Position numbers and translations under genes: made by a program
NCBI RefSeq assembly: GCF_000981385.1
Contig: NZ_LATZ01000128.1
Location: 310,001 to 374,000 of the forward strand
From: Bacillus sp. SA1-12
GTDB lineage: Bacteria > Bacillota > Bacilli > Bacillales > Bacillaceae
Direction of reading: 5' to 3'
Length of the DNA stretch: 64,000 bases
Part shown: positions 1 to 10,015 of the stretch, piece after piece
Layout: each line of letters starts with the position of its first letter
Numbering within the stretch: position 1 is the first letter of the stretch
The notes under the pieces: generated by a model
The model's database searches: none
What the model saw: only the letters and a program-made list of their open reading frames with translations
What the model was told of the DNA's origin: nothing

Positions 1-51
1 GGTGATCAAATTAAAGAATAATCTAAGTACAAAAACATAATGAAAAACAAG

Positions 52-90
52 AAAAGCGACTTTTTCAGAGATAATGGGAAGGTCGCTTTT
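52..90 (-). terminator. Rho-independent terminator of the PPTase gene
   Basis: The arms AAAAGCGAC and GTCGCTTTT form a 9-bp stem. On the minus strand the stem is followed by a T-rich stretch. It lies 16 bases past the stop codon of the minus-strand phosphopantetheinyl transferase gene. Confidence 0.7.
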
Positions 91-105
91 GATTGTTTAG
101 AAACA

Positions 106-816
106 TTACAAAAAAACAGAGCGGTCCATTACTTTTACATGTTGAATAGGCTCTGATTCCGTACTACAAACTGCTGCAACATAATTCTTCTCTATCTGGA
201 ATAATTTGAAGTGAAAGGAATGGTAAGAATGAAGTGATGTTCTTAATGTAAGCTTATTTTGTGACCAATCCTCCATATTAAAACCAAAGCCATCCATAGG
301 ACAAAGGAGTCCTTTTCCTATAGCTTTCACATATGCCTCTTTTAAGGTCCAAATGGAAAAGAAAAATGGCAGTTGTTCGTCTGGATGAATCATCTGAAAA
401 AAATTCATTTCTTCCTGTGTAAAACATAGCTTGGCTACGGAAAGGTCTATGGACTTTATTTCTTCAACATCTACACCTATTTTTCCCGCTGCCGTCATGG
501 CGGTTAGAATCCATTTACCTGAATGGGAGAGGTTAAAATCTATTTCAAATCCATGAGAAGGGTCGAGATAAGGACGTCCATATTGATCTCTTATTATTGA
601 GAGAGAATGAACAGGTATTGTTAGCTTGTCTTGCAGGAGATTTCTTATTGCCAAATGCCCCAATAACGTCCGTTGTTGATCTTCTAACTTGTGGAATCGT
701 AAAATTCTTTGTCTTTCATTATCGGGCAATGTATTAAGTTTCTTATTCATCCACTCGAAAGGCAGCGGATCACCTATTTTAAAGGCAATGATTTCTGCGG
801 GATTAATTTTGTACAT
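106..816 (-). CDS. Sfp-type 4'-phosphopantetheinyl transferase
   Basis: This cytosolic enzyme transfers 4'-phosphopantetheine from CoA to the conserved Ser of carrier domains, which activates NRPS and PKS proteins. With the start used here (236 residues; Sfp has about 224) the family motifs are NLSHSGKW (about 95-102), GVDVEEI (114-120, with Mg-binding D116 and E118) and WTLKEAYVKAIGKGL (156-170). I chose the ATG at 816 because GTGAGG lies five bases before it. An in-frame ATG at 897 would add 27 residues that do not align with Sfp and has only a weak RBS. The gene sits beside six carrier domains of the NRPS/PKS locus and very likely primes them. It is transcribed away from the biosynthetic genes and ends at its own terminator. 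Confidence 0.95.
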   Translation of the reverse strand: MYKINPAEIIAFKIGDPLPFEWMNKKLNTLPDNERQRILRFHKLEDQQRTLLGHLAIRNLLQDKLTIPVHSLSIIRDQYGRPYLDPSHGFEIDFNLSHSGKWILTAMTAAGKIGVDVEEIKSIDLSVAKLCFTQEEMNFFQMIHPDEQLPFFFSIWTLKEAYVKAIGKGLLCPMDGFGFNMEDWSQNKLTLRTSLHSYHSFHFKLFQIEKNYVAAVCSTESEPIQHVKVMDRSVFL

Positions 817-920
817 GTTAACCTCACTATTAGGGGAAATAATGTCTACAGTATAAATGTATAATGAGTTCCACTTTTTATCAACTAGGTCCGACAATAG
901 CCCTTTTTTTTAACGGGCTT

Positions 921-1017
921 AATCCAATTGATCCATTGCCCAGTACTACGTAAATATAGGGACAGGGAACTTATGTCCTAGTTAAATATACTAGGAAATT
1001 CCCGGTGCAATTGGATG
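921..1017. repeat. Nested inverted repeat in the intergenic region
   Basis: The outer arms AATCCAATTG (921-930) and CAATTGGATG (1008-1017) match at 9 of 10 pairs. Inside them is a second hairpin, with GGGAA and CCTAGT pairing to ACTAGG and TTCCC at about 964-1003. It lies between the divergent PPTase and serine-hydrolase genes. No T-run follows, so it is not an ordinary terminator. It could be an operator, a leader structure or a small mobile-element relic. Confidence 0.4.
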
Positions 1018-1112
1018 AATTAGGGCCTTATGAACTGTTGATCGTATCAACGAAAAAGGTTAAAATTGCCATTATTGGAAGTAATGGAAAATGTTGAGAA
1101 AGGTTGGATTTA

Positions 1113-2138
1113 ATGGAATTAACCCGAAAAATTGAAGAATTTGTAAGAAGCTATTATGACCGATTGCCATTCTCTGGCGCCGTTTTGATACAAGGTGAAC
1201 AAACTCGTTATGAAGGAGAATTTGGCTTAGCCAATCGGAGTGAACAGATTGCCATTACTTCACGAACAAGATTTGGCATGGCTTCCGGATGTAAAATCTT
1301 CACCTCAGTAGCGATATGCCAACTCGTTGAGAAGGGGATATTAACCTTTGATACCTATCTCAAGGATTGTTTACCTATTTCATTTCCACATTTTCATCCC
1401 GGCATTACCATTCATCATTTATTAACCCACACCTCAGGAATACCAGATTATTTCGATGAAGAAGTGATGAGTGATTTTGAAGAACTATGGAAAGCAGTTC
1501 CTATGTATTCAATTAAATCACCTTATGATTTCTTACCCATGTTTCAGGACAACCCTATGAAGTTTGAGCCAGGAAAAAAGTTTTCCTATAGCAATGCTGG
1601 CTTTATTTTACTCGGATTAATTGTCGAGAAAGTATCCGGCATGCCGTTTCTCGACTATGTAAGGCAACATATATTCAGAGCTTGTGATATGTCAGACTCA
1701 GGATATTTTCGGATGGATCAGCTGCCAGAACGGACGGCACTCGGATACATTGATAGTGAAGAGGATCAAAATTGGAAAACAAATATTTATTCCGTTCCTA
1801 TCGTAGGCGGACCAGATGGTGGGGCTTTTACCACCGTATTAGATCTAGAAAAGTTTTGGAATGGATTATGGGATGGAAAACTGCTAAGCAAAGAATATAG
1901 GGAGAGATTACTGACTCCCCATGAGAATAGTAAAAATGATTTGTATTACGGATATGGGGTTTGGATATTAAAGAAGGATGATGAAATCTATAAATATTTT
2001 ATATTTGGCTTTGACCCTGGGGTAAGAATGCATTCATCCGTTAATGTTAAATTGAAGACTCAAACACATATCTTATCAAATATTGAACAAAACGTAGTTC
2101 CCATTGTAATGGAAGTGGATAAAATGTTTTCATCATAA
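1113..2138 (+). CDS. Stand-alone serine hydrolase, beta-lactamase (S12) fold
   Basis: This 341-residue protein belongs to the class C beta-lactamase/D-alanyl-carboxypeptidase-like family. The nucleophile motif is S58-G-C-K61 and the second motif is Y159-S-N161. The third, H/K-x-G-type region is poorly conserved (an FGFDPGV stretch near residue 300). I see no signal peptide and no membrane segment, so it is probably cytosolic. The ATG at 1113 is preceded nine bases upstream by AGAAAGG; a TTG nine bases further upstream abuts that RBS and is less likely. It stands at the edge of the NRPS/PKS locus and on the same strand. A role in hydrolysing the product (self-protection) or its acyl cap is possible, but this is inference from position. 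The substrate cannot be read from sequence. Confidence 0.8.
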   Translation: MELTRKIEEFVRSYYDRLPFSGAVLIQGEQTRYEGEFGLANRSEQIAITSRTRFGMASGCKIFTSVAICQLVEKGILTFDTYLKDCLPISFPHFHPGITIHHLLTHTSGIPDYFDEEVMSDFEELWKAVPMYSIKSPYDFLPMFQDNPMKFEPGKKFSYSNAGFILLGLIVEKVSGMPFLDYVRQHIFRACDMSDSGYFRMDQLPERTALGYIDSEEDQNWKTNIYSVPIVGGPDGGAFTTVLDLEKFWNGLWDGKLLSKEYRERLLTPHENSKNDLYYGYGVWILKKDDEIYKYFIFGFDPGVRMHSSVNVKLKTQTHILSNIEQNVVPIVMEVDKMFSS

Positions 2139-2148
2139 TTATTTGTTG

Positions 2149-2200
2149 TTAAGGTACTTTTTGTCTATCTAACCTTGGATCGGCAAACAGTACCTTTAAG
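2149..2200 (+). terminator. Terminator-like hairpin between the hydrolase and desaturase genes
   Basis: TTAAGGTACT pairs with AGTACCTTTAA across a loop of about 30 bases, just after the hydrolase stop codon. There is no clean T-run on the plus strand, so it may only weakly attenuate read-through. Confidence 0.3.
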
Positions 2201-2345
2201 GACTTCATAAAATTGGGGGGATTTGAAAGCAGAGCAGAGAGATGTCGTTTATTAATATGTTGGATCGTAAAGGTTAATTGGTTGTTAGTATTGGCTAAGA
2301 CTAAATGTTTCAAAAATCATTGATTCTATTAAAAGGAGTAAAAAC

Positions 2346-3359
2346 ATGATGAATGAAGCTAGCCTAGTAGAAACGACGGCCGCCCCTCAAGAGTTAGAGA
2401 AGCATCGTTTTTCTCGTGACATTATCGGAAGGATTCGCGAATTGCAGCAAAAGAACAATTGGTACAATTTTTTTGCAATCGGCCTGGATTGGCTTATCAT
2501 TTCCATATCAATTGCTCTTTGCTATTTCATCCCTACATTTTGGATGTATCTCATCAGCATAGTAATCATAGGCAGCCGTATGCGCGGTTTGGATATCATG
2601 ATGCATGAGTCCAGTCATCGTATGTTGTTTAAAAACCGGTTATTAAATAAATGGGTTGCTTCCCTTTTTGCGGCCTATCCAATTATGATCTCTTATAAAG
2701 CCTATTGTAAAAGTCATATGACACACCATAGGTACTTATGGAGTGATGCAGATCCTGACAAACAAAGGTATAAGATCGTTGGGTTAGATAAACCTCCAAA
2801 AAACAAAATGGAATTTTTTCTTCACCACTGTTTAAAACCTTTATTTTTAGTGCATGTGCCTAACTATTTAATTGGAATGGTTAAAGTAACGGCATATGCA
2901 AAAGAAGAACCTCGTTTCGATCAAATCATCAGAGCTTTATACTGGGGAGTAATTATTACCTGTTTAATCGTTTTTGGCTTCTGGCAAGAATTCATCCTAT
3001 TTTGGGTTGTTCCCTTTTTGACAACGTTTCAAGTATTAAAGTATTGGGCCGAAATGGCAGAACATGCCGGCCTAGAGTCAGAACAGGAAATATTTGCATC
3101 AAGGAATTCTTTTGGGAATTGGTTTGAACGCATATTGCTCCATCCTCACAGAAATTCATACCATTTGGTTCATCACCTTTTTCCTGCAGTACCGCATTTC
3201 AATATTAAAAAAGCTCACCTTATTTTATTGGAAGACCCCGAATACCAAAAAGCACACCATTGTACAGGCTTTTTTCTGTCCTCTGCACCAGGTTTTACAT
3301 CTGTTATTGATGATATCCAAGGTCGTATTCCATTTTGGAATAAGACGAAGGTAAAGTAG
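2346..3359 (+). CDS. Membrane-bound fatty acid desaturase/hydroxylase-like di-iron protein
   Basis: This 337-residue integral membrane protein has the three histidine boxes of the desaturase family: H87-ESS-H91, H124-MT-HH128 and H273-LV-HH277. Hydrophobic segments lie at about 45-80 and 190-230. Such enzymes use O2 and reduced electron carriers to desaturate, or sometimes hydroxylate, acyl chains. AAAAGGAG lies upstream of the start, with a second ATG one codon later. The following operon contains a lipid-starter condensation domain, so a likely role is to modify the fatty acid loaded on the peptide or its acyl-D-Asn cap. That is inference; a housekeeping membrane-lipid role cannot be excluded. 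It ends 181 bases before the thioesterase gene. Confidence 0.88.
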   Translation: MMNEASLVETTAAPQELEKHRFSRDIIGRIRELQQKNNWYNFFAIGLDWLIISISIALCYFIPTFWMYLISIVIIGSRMRGLDIMMHESSHRMLFKNRLLNKWVASLFAAYPIMISYKAYCKSHMTHHRYLWSDADPDKQRYKIVGLDKPPKNKMEFFLHHCLKPLFLVHVPNYLIGMVKVTAYAKEEPRFDQIIRALYWGVIITCLIVFGFWQEFILFWVVPFLTTFQVLKYWAEMAEHAGLESEQEIFASRNSFGNWFERILLHPHRNSYHLVHHLFPAVPHFNIKKAHLILLEDPEYQKAHHCTGFFLSSAPGFTSVIDDIQGRIPFWNKTKVK

Positions 3360-3540
3360 GGATCATGAACAAAGGCTTTATAGAGAGCTAATAATTTCCC
3401 ACTTAAAATCCAGCCCAATTTTCGCCATGGCGATAAACCATACTGGGCGATGAACAACCATAAACGACAGAGGGTCATTTATTACCATCTATAAGGCTCT
3501 TTTTGCTGGTACAAAATCTTCTAAGATAGGAGGGAGTTTG

Positions 3541-4269
3541 ATGAGAAAGCAAGTTCTTTTTTGCTTTCCTTATGCAGGCGGTTCTGGAACGATCTTTCAT
3601 CACTGGCGTAAGCACTTGCATCCAAGCATTGAAATTTATCCCATCGACTATGCCGGAAGAGGCAAGAGATTTCACGAAGGCTTCTATAGAAATATGAATG
3701 AAGCCATAGATGACCTTTTGGATATTGTACATCCGTTTATTTCTAAAAGTCATTATTCCTTTTTTGGACATAGCCTGGGTGGACTCATCGCATTTGAACT
3801 TTGCAAAAAAGTGGCTATTGAATCCTTTCGTCCTCCAGAACACCTCTTTTTGTCAGGCATAAAAACCCCCAATCAATTAAGAGATAAAAAAATACATCAC
3901 CTTCCAGAAAAGGAGTTCAAAGAAGAACTGTTGGAACTCAATGGCACACCACTAGAGGTCTTTAACAATCCGGAGCTGATGAAGCTGTTTATTCCGATTT
4001 TAAGATCTGATTTTAAATTGATCGAAGAATATGAAGGTGACCAAGTACGTGCAAAAATAAATACAAGCATTACGGCCTTGTATGGCGATAAAGACAATAT
4101 GTCAAGAAATGACATGATGAAATGGAGGGATTTTACGGCAAAAGACAGCAGAATCATTTGTTATTCAGGAGGACACTTTTTTATTCGTGAGCACTACAAG
4201 GAGATCATAAAGCTGATCAATTGTACATTGGCTGAGAGAGGAGACATTTATGAGTACTCAAACTTATAA
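3541..4269 (+). CDS. Type II (external) thioesterase of the NRPS/PKS operon
   Basis: This 242-residue alpha/beta hydrolase resembles SrfAD and GrsT. It has the opening FPYAGGSG motif, the nucleophile elbow GHSLGG with S78, the acid D183 (YGDKD) and the catalytic H212 (GGHFF). These enzymes act in the cytosol and remove wrong or stalled acyl groups from phosphopantetheine arms. The ATG at 3541 is preceded by AGGAGGG at good spacing; the preceding TTG codon is less likely. The 3' end overlaps the next NRPS gene by 20 bases, which indicates translational coupling. No integral thioesterase domain occurs in any of the synthetases, so this is the only TE in the locus, and chain release is assigned to the reductase domain on the PKS. 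Confidence 0.93.
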   Translation: MRKQVLFCFPYAGGSGTIFHHWRKHLHPSIEIYPIDYAGRGKRFHEGFYRNMNEAIDDLLDIVHPFISKSHYSFFGHSLGGLIAFELCKKVAIESFRPPEHLFLSGIKTPNQLRDKKIHHLPEKEFKEELLELNGTPLEVFNNPELMKLFIPILRSDFKLIEEYEGDQVRAKINTSITALYGDKDNMSRNDMMKWRDFTAKDSRIICYSGGHFFIREHYKEIIKLINCTLAERGDIYEYSNL

Positions 4270-7200
4270 TGCAGATTTGGTAACAGAGGAAGAACAATTC
4301 TGGTTGAATAAGCTATCTGGAGATTGGGAGATGAATAGCTTTGCACAAACTGCTAAAAAGAACGAGCTGAAAGATGCTCAGCATGATACTTTTACCTACC
4401 AATTTCCAAAGGAGTTATCAAGGAAAATCATAAAAATGAGCAACCAATCTGAAACTGGTTTGTTCATCATTCTGATGTGTGGAGTAAAATACCTGCTTTC
4501 TATCTATTCGAAAAATGAAGATGTCTCGATCGGTACTCCAGCTATCCAGGCGAAAACAGGTGCTGCTTATCAGGATCATCCTCTGATTATCCGCAGCAAG
4601 GTTCAAACCGGTATGTCATTTAAAGAGCTTCTTTTCAATGTTCAACATACGATTGCTGAGGCCCATCAAAACCAAAAAGTGTCACATGATAGGTTAGCGG
4701 CATTATTAGGCTTTGAGAATGCTACTAGACTAAGGCCCTTGACTATTGTTCAGCTGGAAAACATTCAACCGAATAAACCAACTTATACTCGATCTGCTGA
4801 TACTATCTTTCATTTTACTTGGGATGGAAATGACATTGAGTGCTCAATCGCCTTTAAAAAAGACATAGGGGAAATAATTGGGCAGATAACGGATCAGCTA
4901 ACACATTTCTATCAGAAAGTAATAGATTCTCCAAATATATCCCTTTTTGACATTGAGCTTTTATCGGAAGAGAAGAAACGTATTTTACACGAGTTTAATG
5001 ACACTGGCACTGAGTTTCCGATGGACAAGACTGTTGTTGAATTGTTTGAAGAGCAGGTATCCAAAACGCCTCAAGAAACGGCAATCGTTTTTCAAGGGAA
5101 AAAGCTATCCTATGAGGAGCTAAATAAAAAAGCGAATCGTACAGCAAATGAATTAGTCAAAATGGGAGCGAAGGAAGGAAAAATCATAGGGCTGATGATG
5201 GATAGGTCGCTTGAGCTTCCAATCAGTATATTAGGAGTATTGAAGACTGGGGCAGCTTATTTACCTATCGATCCAAACTATCCAAATGAACGTATTGAAA
5301 AAATCATAAGTAATTCGAACGTAGATATTGTGGTGAAAGACAGCCGTTATCAAAAGCAACTGATACATCAACAAACAGCCTTTATTGATGTAGATGTCAT
5401 TTGTCAGAAGGATTTACCAGCTGAGATGGAAAACAATCTTAATTTGCCTCTCCAGCCGGACGGGTTACTGTATGTTCTTTATACCTCTGGAAGCACAGGT
5501 GAGCCTAAAGGGGTCATGGTGAAGAGAAATTCATTTGCAAACCTGCTTCACTGGTACACAAATGAATTTGATATGAACGAAACAGACAATGTTTTATTAA
5601 TTGCTCCGATTAGTTTCGACACGGCACATAAAAATTTTATTGCTCCATTAATAAAAGGGGCGCAATTGCACATTTTTGAACCAGGCGTTTATGATTACAA
5701 CAATATGTCTGATTATATTCACTTACATAAGATTACGAGTATCAATTGTACGCCGAGCGGCTTTTATCCATTGGTTGAATACAATAAAGAAACAGATTAT
5801 ATCAGGATGGCATCACTGAAACATGTCTTTTTAGGCGGTGAACCTATTCATTCTAAAAGGTTAAAGCCTTTGGCAGAATCAGTAAACTTTATCGGAGAAA
5901 TCGTAAATACATATGGGCCGACCGAATGCACCGATATCTCCTCCTTTTATCGGATAAAGGATGAAGAATTGATTGAACGAAAAGAAATTTCAATTGGAAA
6001 GCCGCTCAATAATGTGAAGATCTATATCGTTGACCATCATTTAAGACTCCTGCCTATTGGGGTTATTGGAGAGCTCTGTATTAGTGGGGCAGGATTATCA
6101 AAGGGTTACTACAATGCCCCGGGTTTAACAAAAGAGAAGTTCGTCGATTTTCCTGCAATCCCTGGGAAAAAGGTTTATAGAACAGGAGATTTGGCGAGGT
6201 GGACTGCTGATGGCAATCTAGAATTTATCGGAAGAAAGGACAATCTCACCAAGATAAGAGGCTTTAGGATAGAGGTAGGAGAAATTGAGGCAAGTCTTTT
6301 GAAGCATCATGAGGTCGAGGAAGCCGTCGTTGTGGCAAAGGAAGATCGTCAAGGTGCCAAAGAGTTATGTGCTTATTTTGTGGCTAAGTCGGATATACCA
6401 GCTGTCGTATTAAGAGATTTTCTCATGAAACGATTGCCGGATTTTATGATTCCTGCTTATTTTACACAATTGAACAAAATGCCGCTTAATCAAAACGGAA
6501 AAATTGATCGAAAAAAACTTCCTGAACCTGAATTAAAGGCAACGGTAAGTTCTACTTACGTTGCTCCTAAAAATGAGCTGGAGAGAAAAATTGCTCAAAT
6601 TTGGGGTGAAGTACTACAGCTAAAAAAAATCGGACGTTATGATCATTTTTTTGAAATAGGAGGTCATTCGTTAAAGGCGGCTTCTGTTGTATTGAAAATC
6701 AATCAAGAATTTTCAGCAAATCTGCAAATGAGTGAAATGTTCAAACAGCCGACCATTAAGGATCTAGCTAGTTTATTAAGTGAAAACCGTCAATATGAAA
6801 CAGCAGCTATTTTGCCTGTCAAAGAAAGAGCGTATTATCCCGTCTCATCTCAGCAAAAACGTCTGTATATCATGTGGCAGCTTAACAAGGATTCATTGGC
6901 ATATAATTTACCAACTGGAATCATGATCGAGGGGGATCTTGACACAGCTGCATTACAAAACACCTTTCAGATTCTCGTAAATCGTCATGAAATTTTACGT
7001 ACATCCTTTTCCTTTGCAGATGGACAGCTGGTGCAGCATGTACATCCTATGTTGGACATTAGTGTAAATTGTATAGAGGCCGACCAAGAGCGGCTTATGG
7101 ACGTTGTAAGGAGCTTGATCAAGCCCTTTCATCTTGAAAAACCGCCTCTTATAAGAATAAACCTCATAAAAATCCAAGAAAATCAGCATTTGCTGGTAAC

Positions 7201-10015
7201 GGATGCCCATCATATTGTATTTGATGGTCTTTCTATGGATGTATTAATGGAGGAATTTACTGAGATTTATGAGGGGAAAGGTCTGAAAAACCTTAAGCTG
7301 CAGTATCGAGATTACGCAATATGGCAAGAACAGTTTTTTCAGACTGAGCATTTTAAGCGTAAAGAGAAGTATTGGTTAGATCAACTTTCAACACATATTC
7401 CGTCACTTGAGTTAAGGACTGATTATCCGCGAAGGCCAGTTCAGAAAAGTGATAGTGATCTCATAACGATTACAGCAAGCAGCGATTTGACGTCAAGATT
7501 AAAAGAGGCAGCTATGGAGAATGGAACGACCCTCTATATGGTGCTGCTTTCTGCGTTAAATGTTTTGTTTGCCAAATATACAGGTCAGGAAGAGATTGTG
7601 ATCGGCTCACCTACAGCAGGAAGGTCGCGGCCCGGCTTGGAAAAAATGATCGGAATGCTGGCAAATACGGTGGTGATGAGAAACTTTCCGCGCCGTGAAA
7701 AATTACTTCGGGAATTTATTAATGAAGTTAAGAATACGACACTTGAAGCACTTGATCATGAGGAATACCCGTTTGAGGTTTTGGTCGATCAGTTAGGTGT
7801 TCCGCGGAATACAGGCAGGAACCCGGTATTTGACATCGCATTTTCCCTTGATCGTCAAGAGGATTTCGTTAGGAATAGTGGTCATTTAGCTTTTCGCAGC
7901 TGGCCGATAGAAAGCAAGATGGTTCAATTTGATTTATTCTTACATGCTCTGGAAACGAATGAAGACCTTACGTTGAAATTTAAGTTTCGCACCGATCTTT
8001 TTAAAAGGGAAACCGTGGAGAGAATCGCTGGTCATTTTCTTCATTTGTTAGATGAAATGACGATAAAAGGAAATAGCCCGATAAAAGAGCTTGAATTGAT
8101 GTCAGATGAAGAAAAACAAATGGTTCTTTCTGAATTTAATGAGACAAAGGCCGAATTTTTCTATGATAGGACCGTGCAGGAAATCATTGAACAGCAAGCA
8201 AAGGAGAGGGGAGCCAAAGCGGCGGTTTTCTGTAACGGTAAGGAATTTACGTACACTGAGCTAGATGAAAGATCGAATCAACTGGCCAATCTGTTAAGAA
8301 GCAAGGGAGTTAAAAGAAATAGCATTGTTGCATTGATGGTGAGACCTTCAATCGAAATGGTAATAGGAGTTCTGGGAGTGCTAAAGGCAGGGGGAGCCTA
8401 TCTGCCAATTGATCCTAATTTGCCGCCTAACAGGATTTCGTATCTAGTAAAAGACAGCCGGTGCCAGTTGATCCTGACAACGAATACAACACTAGAACAG
8501 GAAGCCTTTGAACAAGAATTCATTGAATTAACGAATGAAATGATGAGCAAAGAAGACAATTCCAAACCTGAAAATATCAATCAACCAGATGATTTAGCAT
8601 ATGTGATTTATACGTCTGGAACGACCGGAAAGCCAAAGGGTGTGATGATTGAGCATAGAAATCTAGTCAATCAATTGATCGGGTTAATTGAGACCTTGCA
8701 GTTTGATGAGGACTTCCGCCATTTGCTGCTTGCCAAACTCACATTTGATGTTTCTGTACAGCAGATCCTTCTGCCGATTCTTTCTGGAGGAACGCTTTAT
8801 ATCCCTGAAAGAGAAGTGATTGCAGAGCCAAAGGAGCTTTGGCGCTATATAAAAGATCATCACATTAACATGCTTGGTGCTGTTCCTTCCCATCTAAAGG
8901 TTTTAATCCAAAATCATAAAATGGATCATGAGCTTCGCTGCATTTTTGTGGCCGGAGAAGTATTCACGAAGAGCCTTTACGATCAATTGCGCAGTTCGGT
9001 TTATGCAGAAAAAGTGATGAATCTTTATGGGCCGACAGAAGCAACAATCTTCTCAACTTCTTACTGTTGTAATGGAACTGAAGCAAGTTCAAGCATGCCA
9101 ATAGGAAAACCGCTGAGTCATTATCGGGCCTATATTGTGGACAAGGATCTTAAGATTGTGCCGTTAGGGGCCATTGGGGAGTTATGTATTGCAGGAGCAG
9201 GTGTGGCAAGAGGCTATATCAATAATCCAAGTTTAACAAAAGAAAAGTTTATCCCCGATCCATTTGTTCCAGGTGAAAGGATGTATAAAACAGGAGACCT
9301 TGCAAGGTGGCTGCCTGACGGGAACATTGAGTATTTAGGAAGGATTGACCACCAAGTAAAGATTAATGGCATTCGAGTGGAGCCAGATGAAGTGAAAAAC
9401 CATCTTTTGGACTTTGGTGCATTCGAGGATGCAGTTGTTATTACAAAGCAGAATCAACATAATGAAAACTATTTATGTGCTTATTTTGTAACGAATAAGG
9501 ATGTTAATCTGTCAGATTTACGAGATTACTTGAAAATGAATTTGCCGGAATACATGATTCCTTCTCATTTCGTGAGGCTGGAAAAAATGCCGGTATCATC
9601 TAATGGGAAAATTGACGTGAGGGTGCTGGAAGAAAGGAAGGATGTTCAAGATGTGTTGCCTGGAGCAACTTCCCCTGCCCCGGACACACAATTGGAAAAA
9701 ACGATTGCGGAGATATGGAAGCAGGTTCTTGGTATTCAAGATGTGGGAATCCATGATCACTTTTTTGATCTTGGCGGAAATTCACTCAATATTGTTCAGG
9801 TGAATGAGCGATTAAAAGAAGTGTTCCAAATTGATCTAGCTGTTGTCACGCTATTCAAGCACACAACGATTGCTGACTTGGCCAAGCATGTAAAATCGTT
9901 GGATATGGAAAATGAAGCTCAAACCTATAATACAGATCGAGTGCAGGTGATGGAGGAATCGAAATCCAGGCTAAAACAGAGAAGACAAAGAAAGAGGGAT
10001 TGGAATGAATCATAG
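4250..10015 (+). CDS. NRPS, partial C-A-T-C-A-T (1921 aa)
   Basis: This bimodular synthetase starts with only the C-terminal lobe of a condensation domain (about 1-240), which lacks the HHxxxDG lobe. Next come an A domain (about 262-750; core LYTSGSTGEPKG) and a carrier domain with phosphopantetheine Ser S807. A complete C domain follows (about 862-1290, H987-H988...D992-G993, LCL-like), then a second A domain (1309-1785) and a carrier with S1845. By-eye alignment to GrsA gives specificity residues DTKNFGTDI for the first A domain and DVQGFALIF for the second; neither matches a common code I know. The truncated front suggests that the first condensation is done by the unpaired C domain at the end of the 4079-residue protein, or else that this is a loading module. 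The start overlaps the thioesterase gene by 20 bases and the end overlaps the PKS gene by 11. Confidence 0.95.
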   Translation: MSTQTYNADLVTEEEQFWLNKLSGDWEMNSFAQTAKKNELKDAQHDTFTYQFPKELSRKIIKMSNQSETGLFIILMCGVKYLLSIYSKNEDVSIGTPAIQAKTGAAYQDHPLIIRSKVQTGMSFKELLFNVQHTIAEAHQNQKVSHDRLAALLGFENATRLRPLTIVQLENIQPNKPTYTRSADTIFHFTWDGNDIECSIAFKKDIGEIIGQITDQLTHFYQKVIDSPNISLFDIELLSEEKKRILHEFNDTGTEFPMDKTVVELFEEQVSKTPQETAIVFQGKKLSYEELNKKANRTANELVKMGAKEGKIIGLMMDRSLELPISILGVLKTGAAYLPIDPNYPNERIEKIISNSNVDIVVKDSRYQKQLIHQQTAFIDVDVICQKDLPAEMENNLNLPLQPDGLLYVLYTSGSTGEPKGVMVKRNSFANLLHWYTNEFDMNETDNVLLIAPISFDTAHKNFIAPLIKGAQLHIFEPGVYDYNNMSDYIHLHKITSINCTPSGFYPLVEYNKETDYIRMASLKHVFLGGEPIHSKRLKPLAESVNFIGEIVNTYGPTECTDISSFYRIKDEELIERKEISIGKPLNNVKIYIVDHHLRLLPIGVIGELCISGAGLSKGYYNAPGLTKEKFVDFPAIPGKKVYRTGDLARWTADGNLEFIGRKDNLTKIRGFRIEVGEIEASLLKHHEVEEAVVVAKEDRQGAKELCAYFVAKSDIPAVVLRDFLMKRLPDFMIPAYFTQLNKMPLNQNGKIDRKKLPEPELKATVSSTYVAPKNELERKIAQIWGEVLQLKKIGRYDHFFEIGGHSLKAASVVLKINQEFSANLQMSEMFKQPTIKDLASLLSENRQYETAAILPVKERAYYPVSSQQKRLYIMWQLNKDSLAYNLPTGIMIEGDLDTAALQNTFQILVNRHEILRTSFSFADGQLVQHVHPMLDISVNCIEADQERLMDVVRSLIKPFHLEKPPLIRINLIKIQENQHLLVTDAHHIVFDGLSMDVLMEEFTEIYEGKGLKNLKLQYRDYAIWQEQFFQTEHFKRKEKYWLDQLSTHIPSLELRTDYPRRPVQKSDSDLITITASSDLTSRLKEAAMENGTTLYMVLLSALNVLFAKYTGQEEIVIGSPTAGRSRPGLEKMIGMLANTVVMRNFPRREKLLREFINEVKNTTLEALDHEEYPFEVLVDQLGVPRNTGRNPVFDIAFSLDRQEDFVRNSGHLAFRSWPIESKMVQFDLFLHALETNEDLTLKFKFRTDLFKRETVERIAGHFLHLLDEMTIKGNSPIKELELMSDEEKQMVLSEFNETKAEFFYDRTVQEIIEQQAKERGAKAAVFCNGKEFTYTELDERSNQLANLLRSKGVKRNSIVALMVRPSIEMVIGVLGVLKAGGAYLPIDPNLPPNRISYLVKDSRCQLILTTNTTLEQEAFEQEFIELTNEMMSKEDNSKPENINQPDDLAYVIYTSGTTGKPKGVMIEHRNLVNQLIGLIETLQFDEDFRHLLLAKLTFDVSVQQILLPILSGGTLYIPEREVIAEPKELWRYIKDHHINMLGAVPSHLKVLIQNHKMDHELRCIFVAGEVFTKSLYDQLRSSVYAEKVMNLYGPTEATIFSTSYCCNGTEASSSMPIGKPLSHYRAYIVDKDLKIVPLGAIGELCIAGAGVARGYINNPSLTKEKFIPDPFVPGERMYKTGDLARWLPDGNIEYLGRIDHQVKINGIRVEPDEVKNHLLDFGAFEDAVVITKQNQHNENYLCAYFVTNKDVNLSDLRDYLKMNLPEYMIPSHFVRLEKMPVSSNGKIDVRVLEERKDVQDVLPGATSPAPDTQLEKTIAEIWKQVLGIQDVGIHDHFFDLGGNSLNIVQVNERLKEVFQIDLAVVTLFKHTTIADLAKHVKSLDMENEAQTYNTDRVQVMEESKSRLKQRRQRKRDWNES

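Noticed and set aside
4250..4970. Full condensation domain broken by a frameshift
   Set aside because: The upstream DNA encodes the intact thioesterase in another frame, and no HHxxxDG lobe is encoded nearby, so the half domain is the native start.
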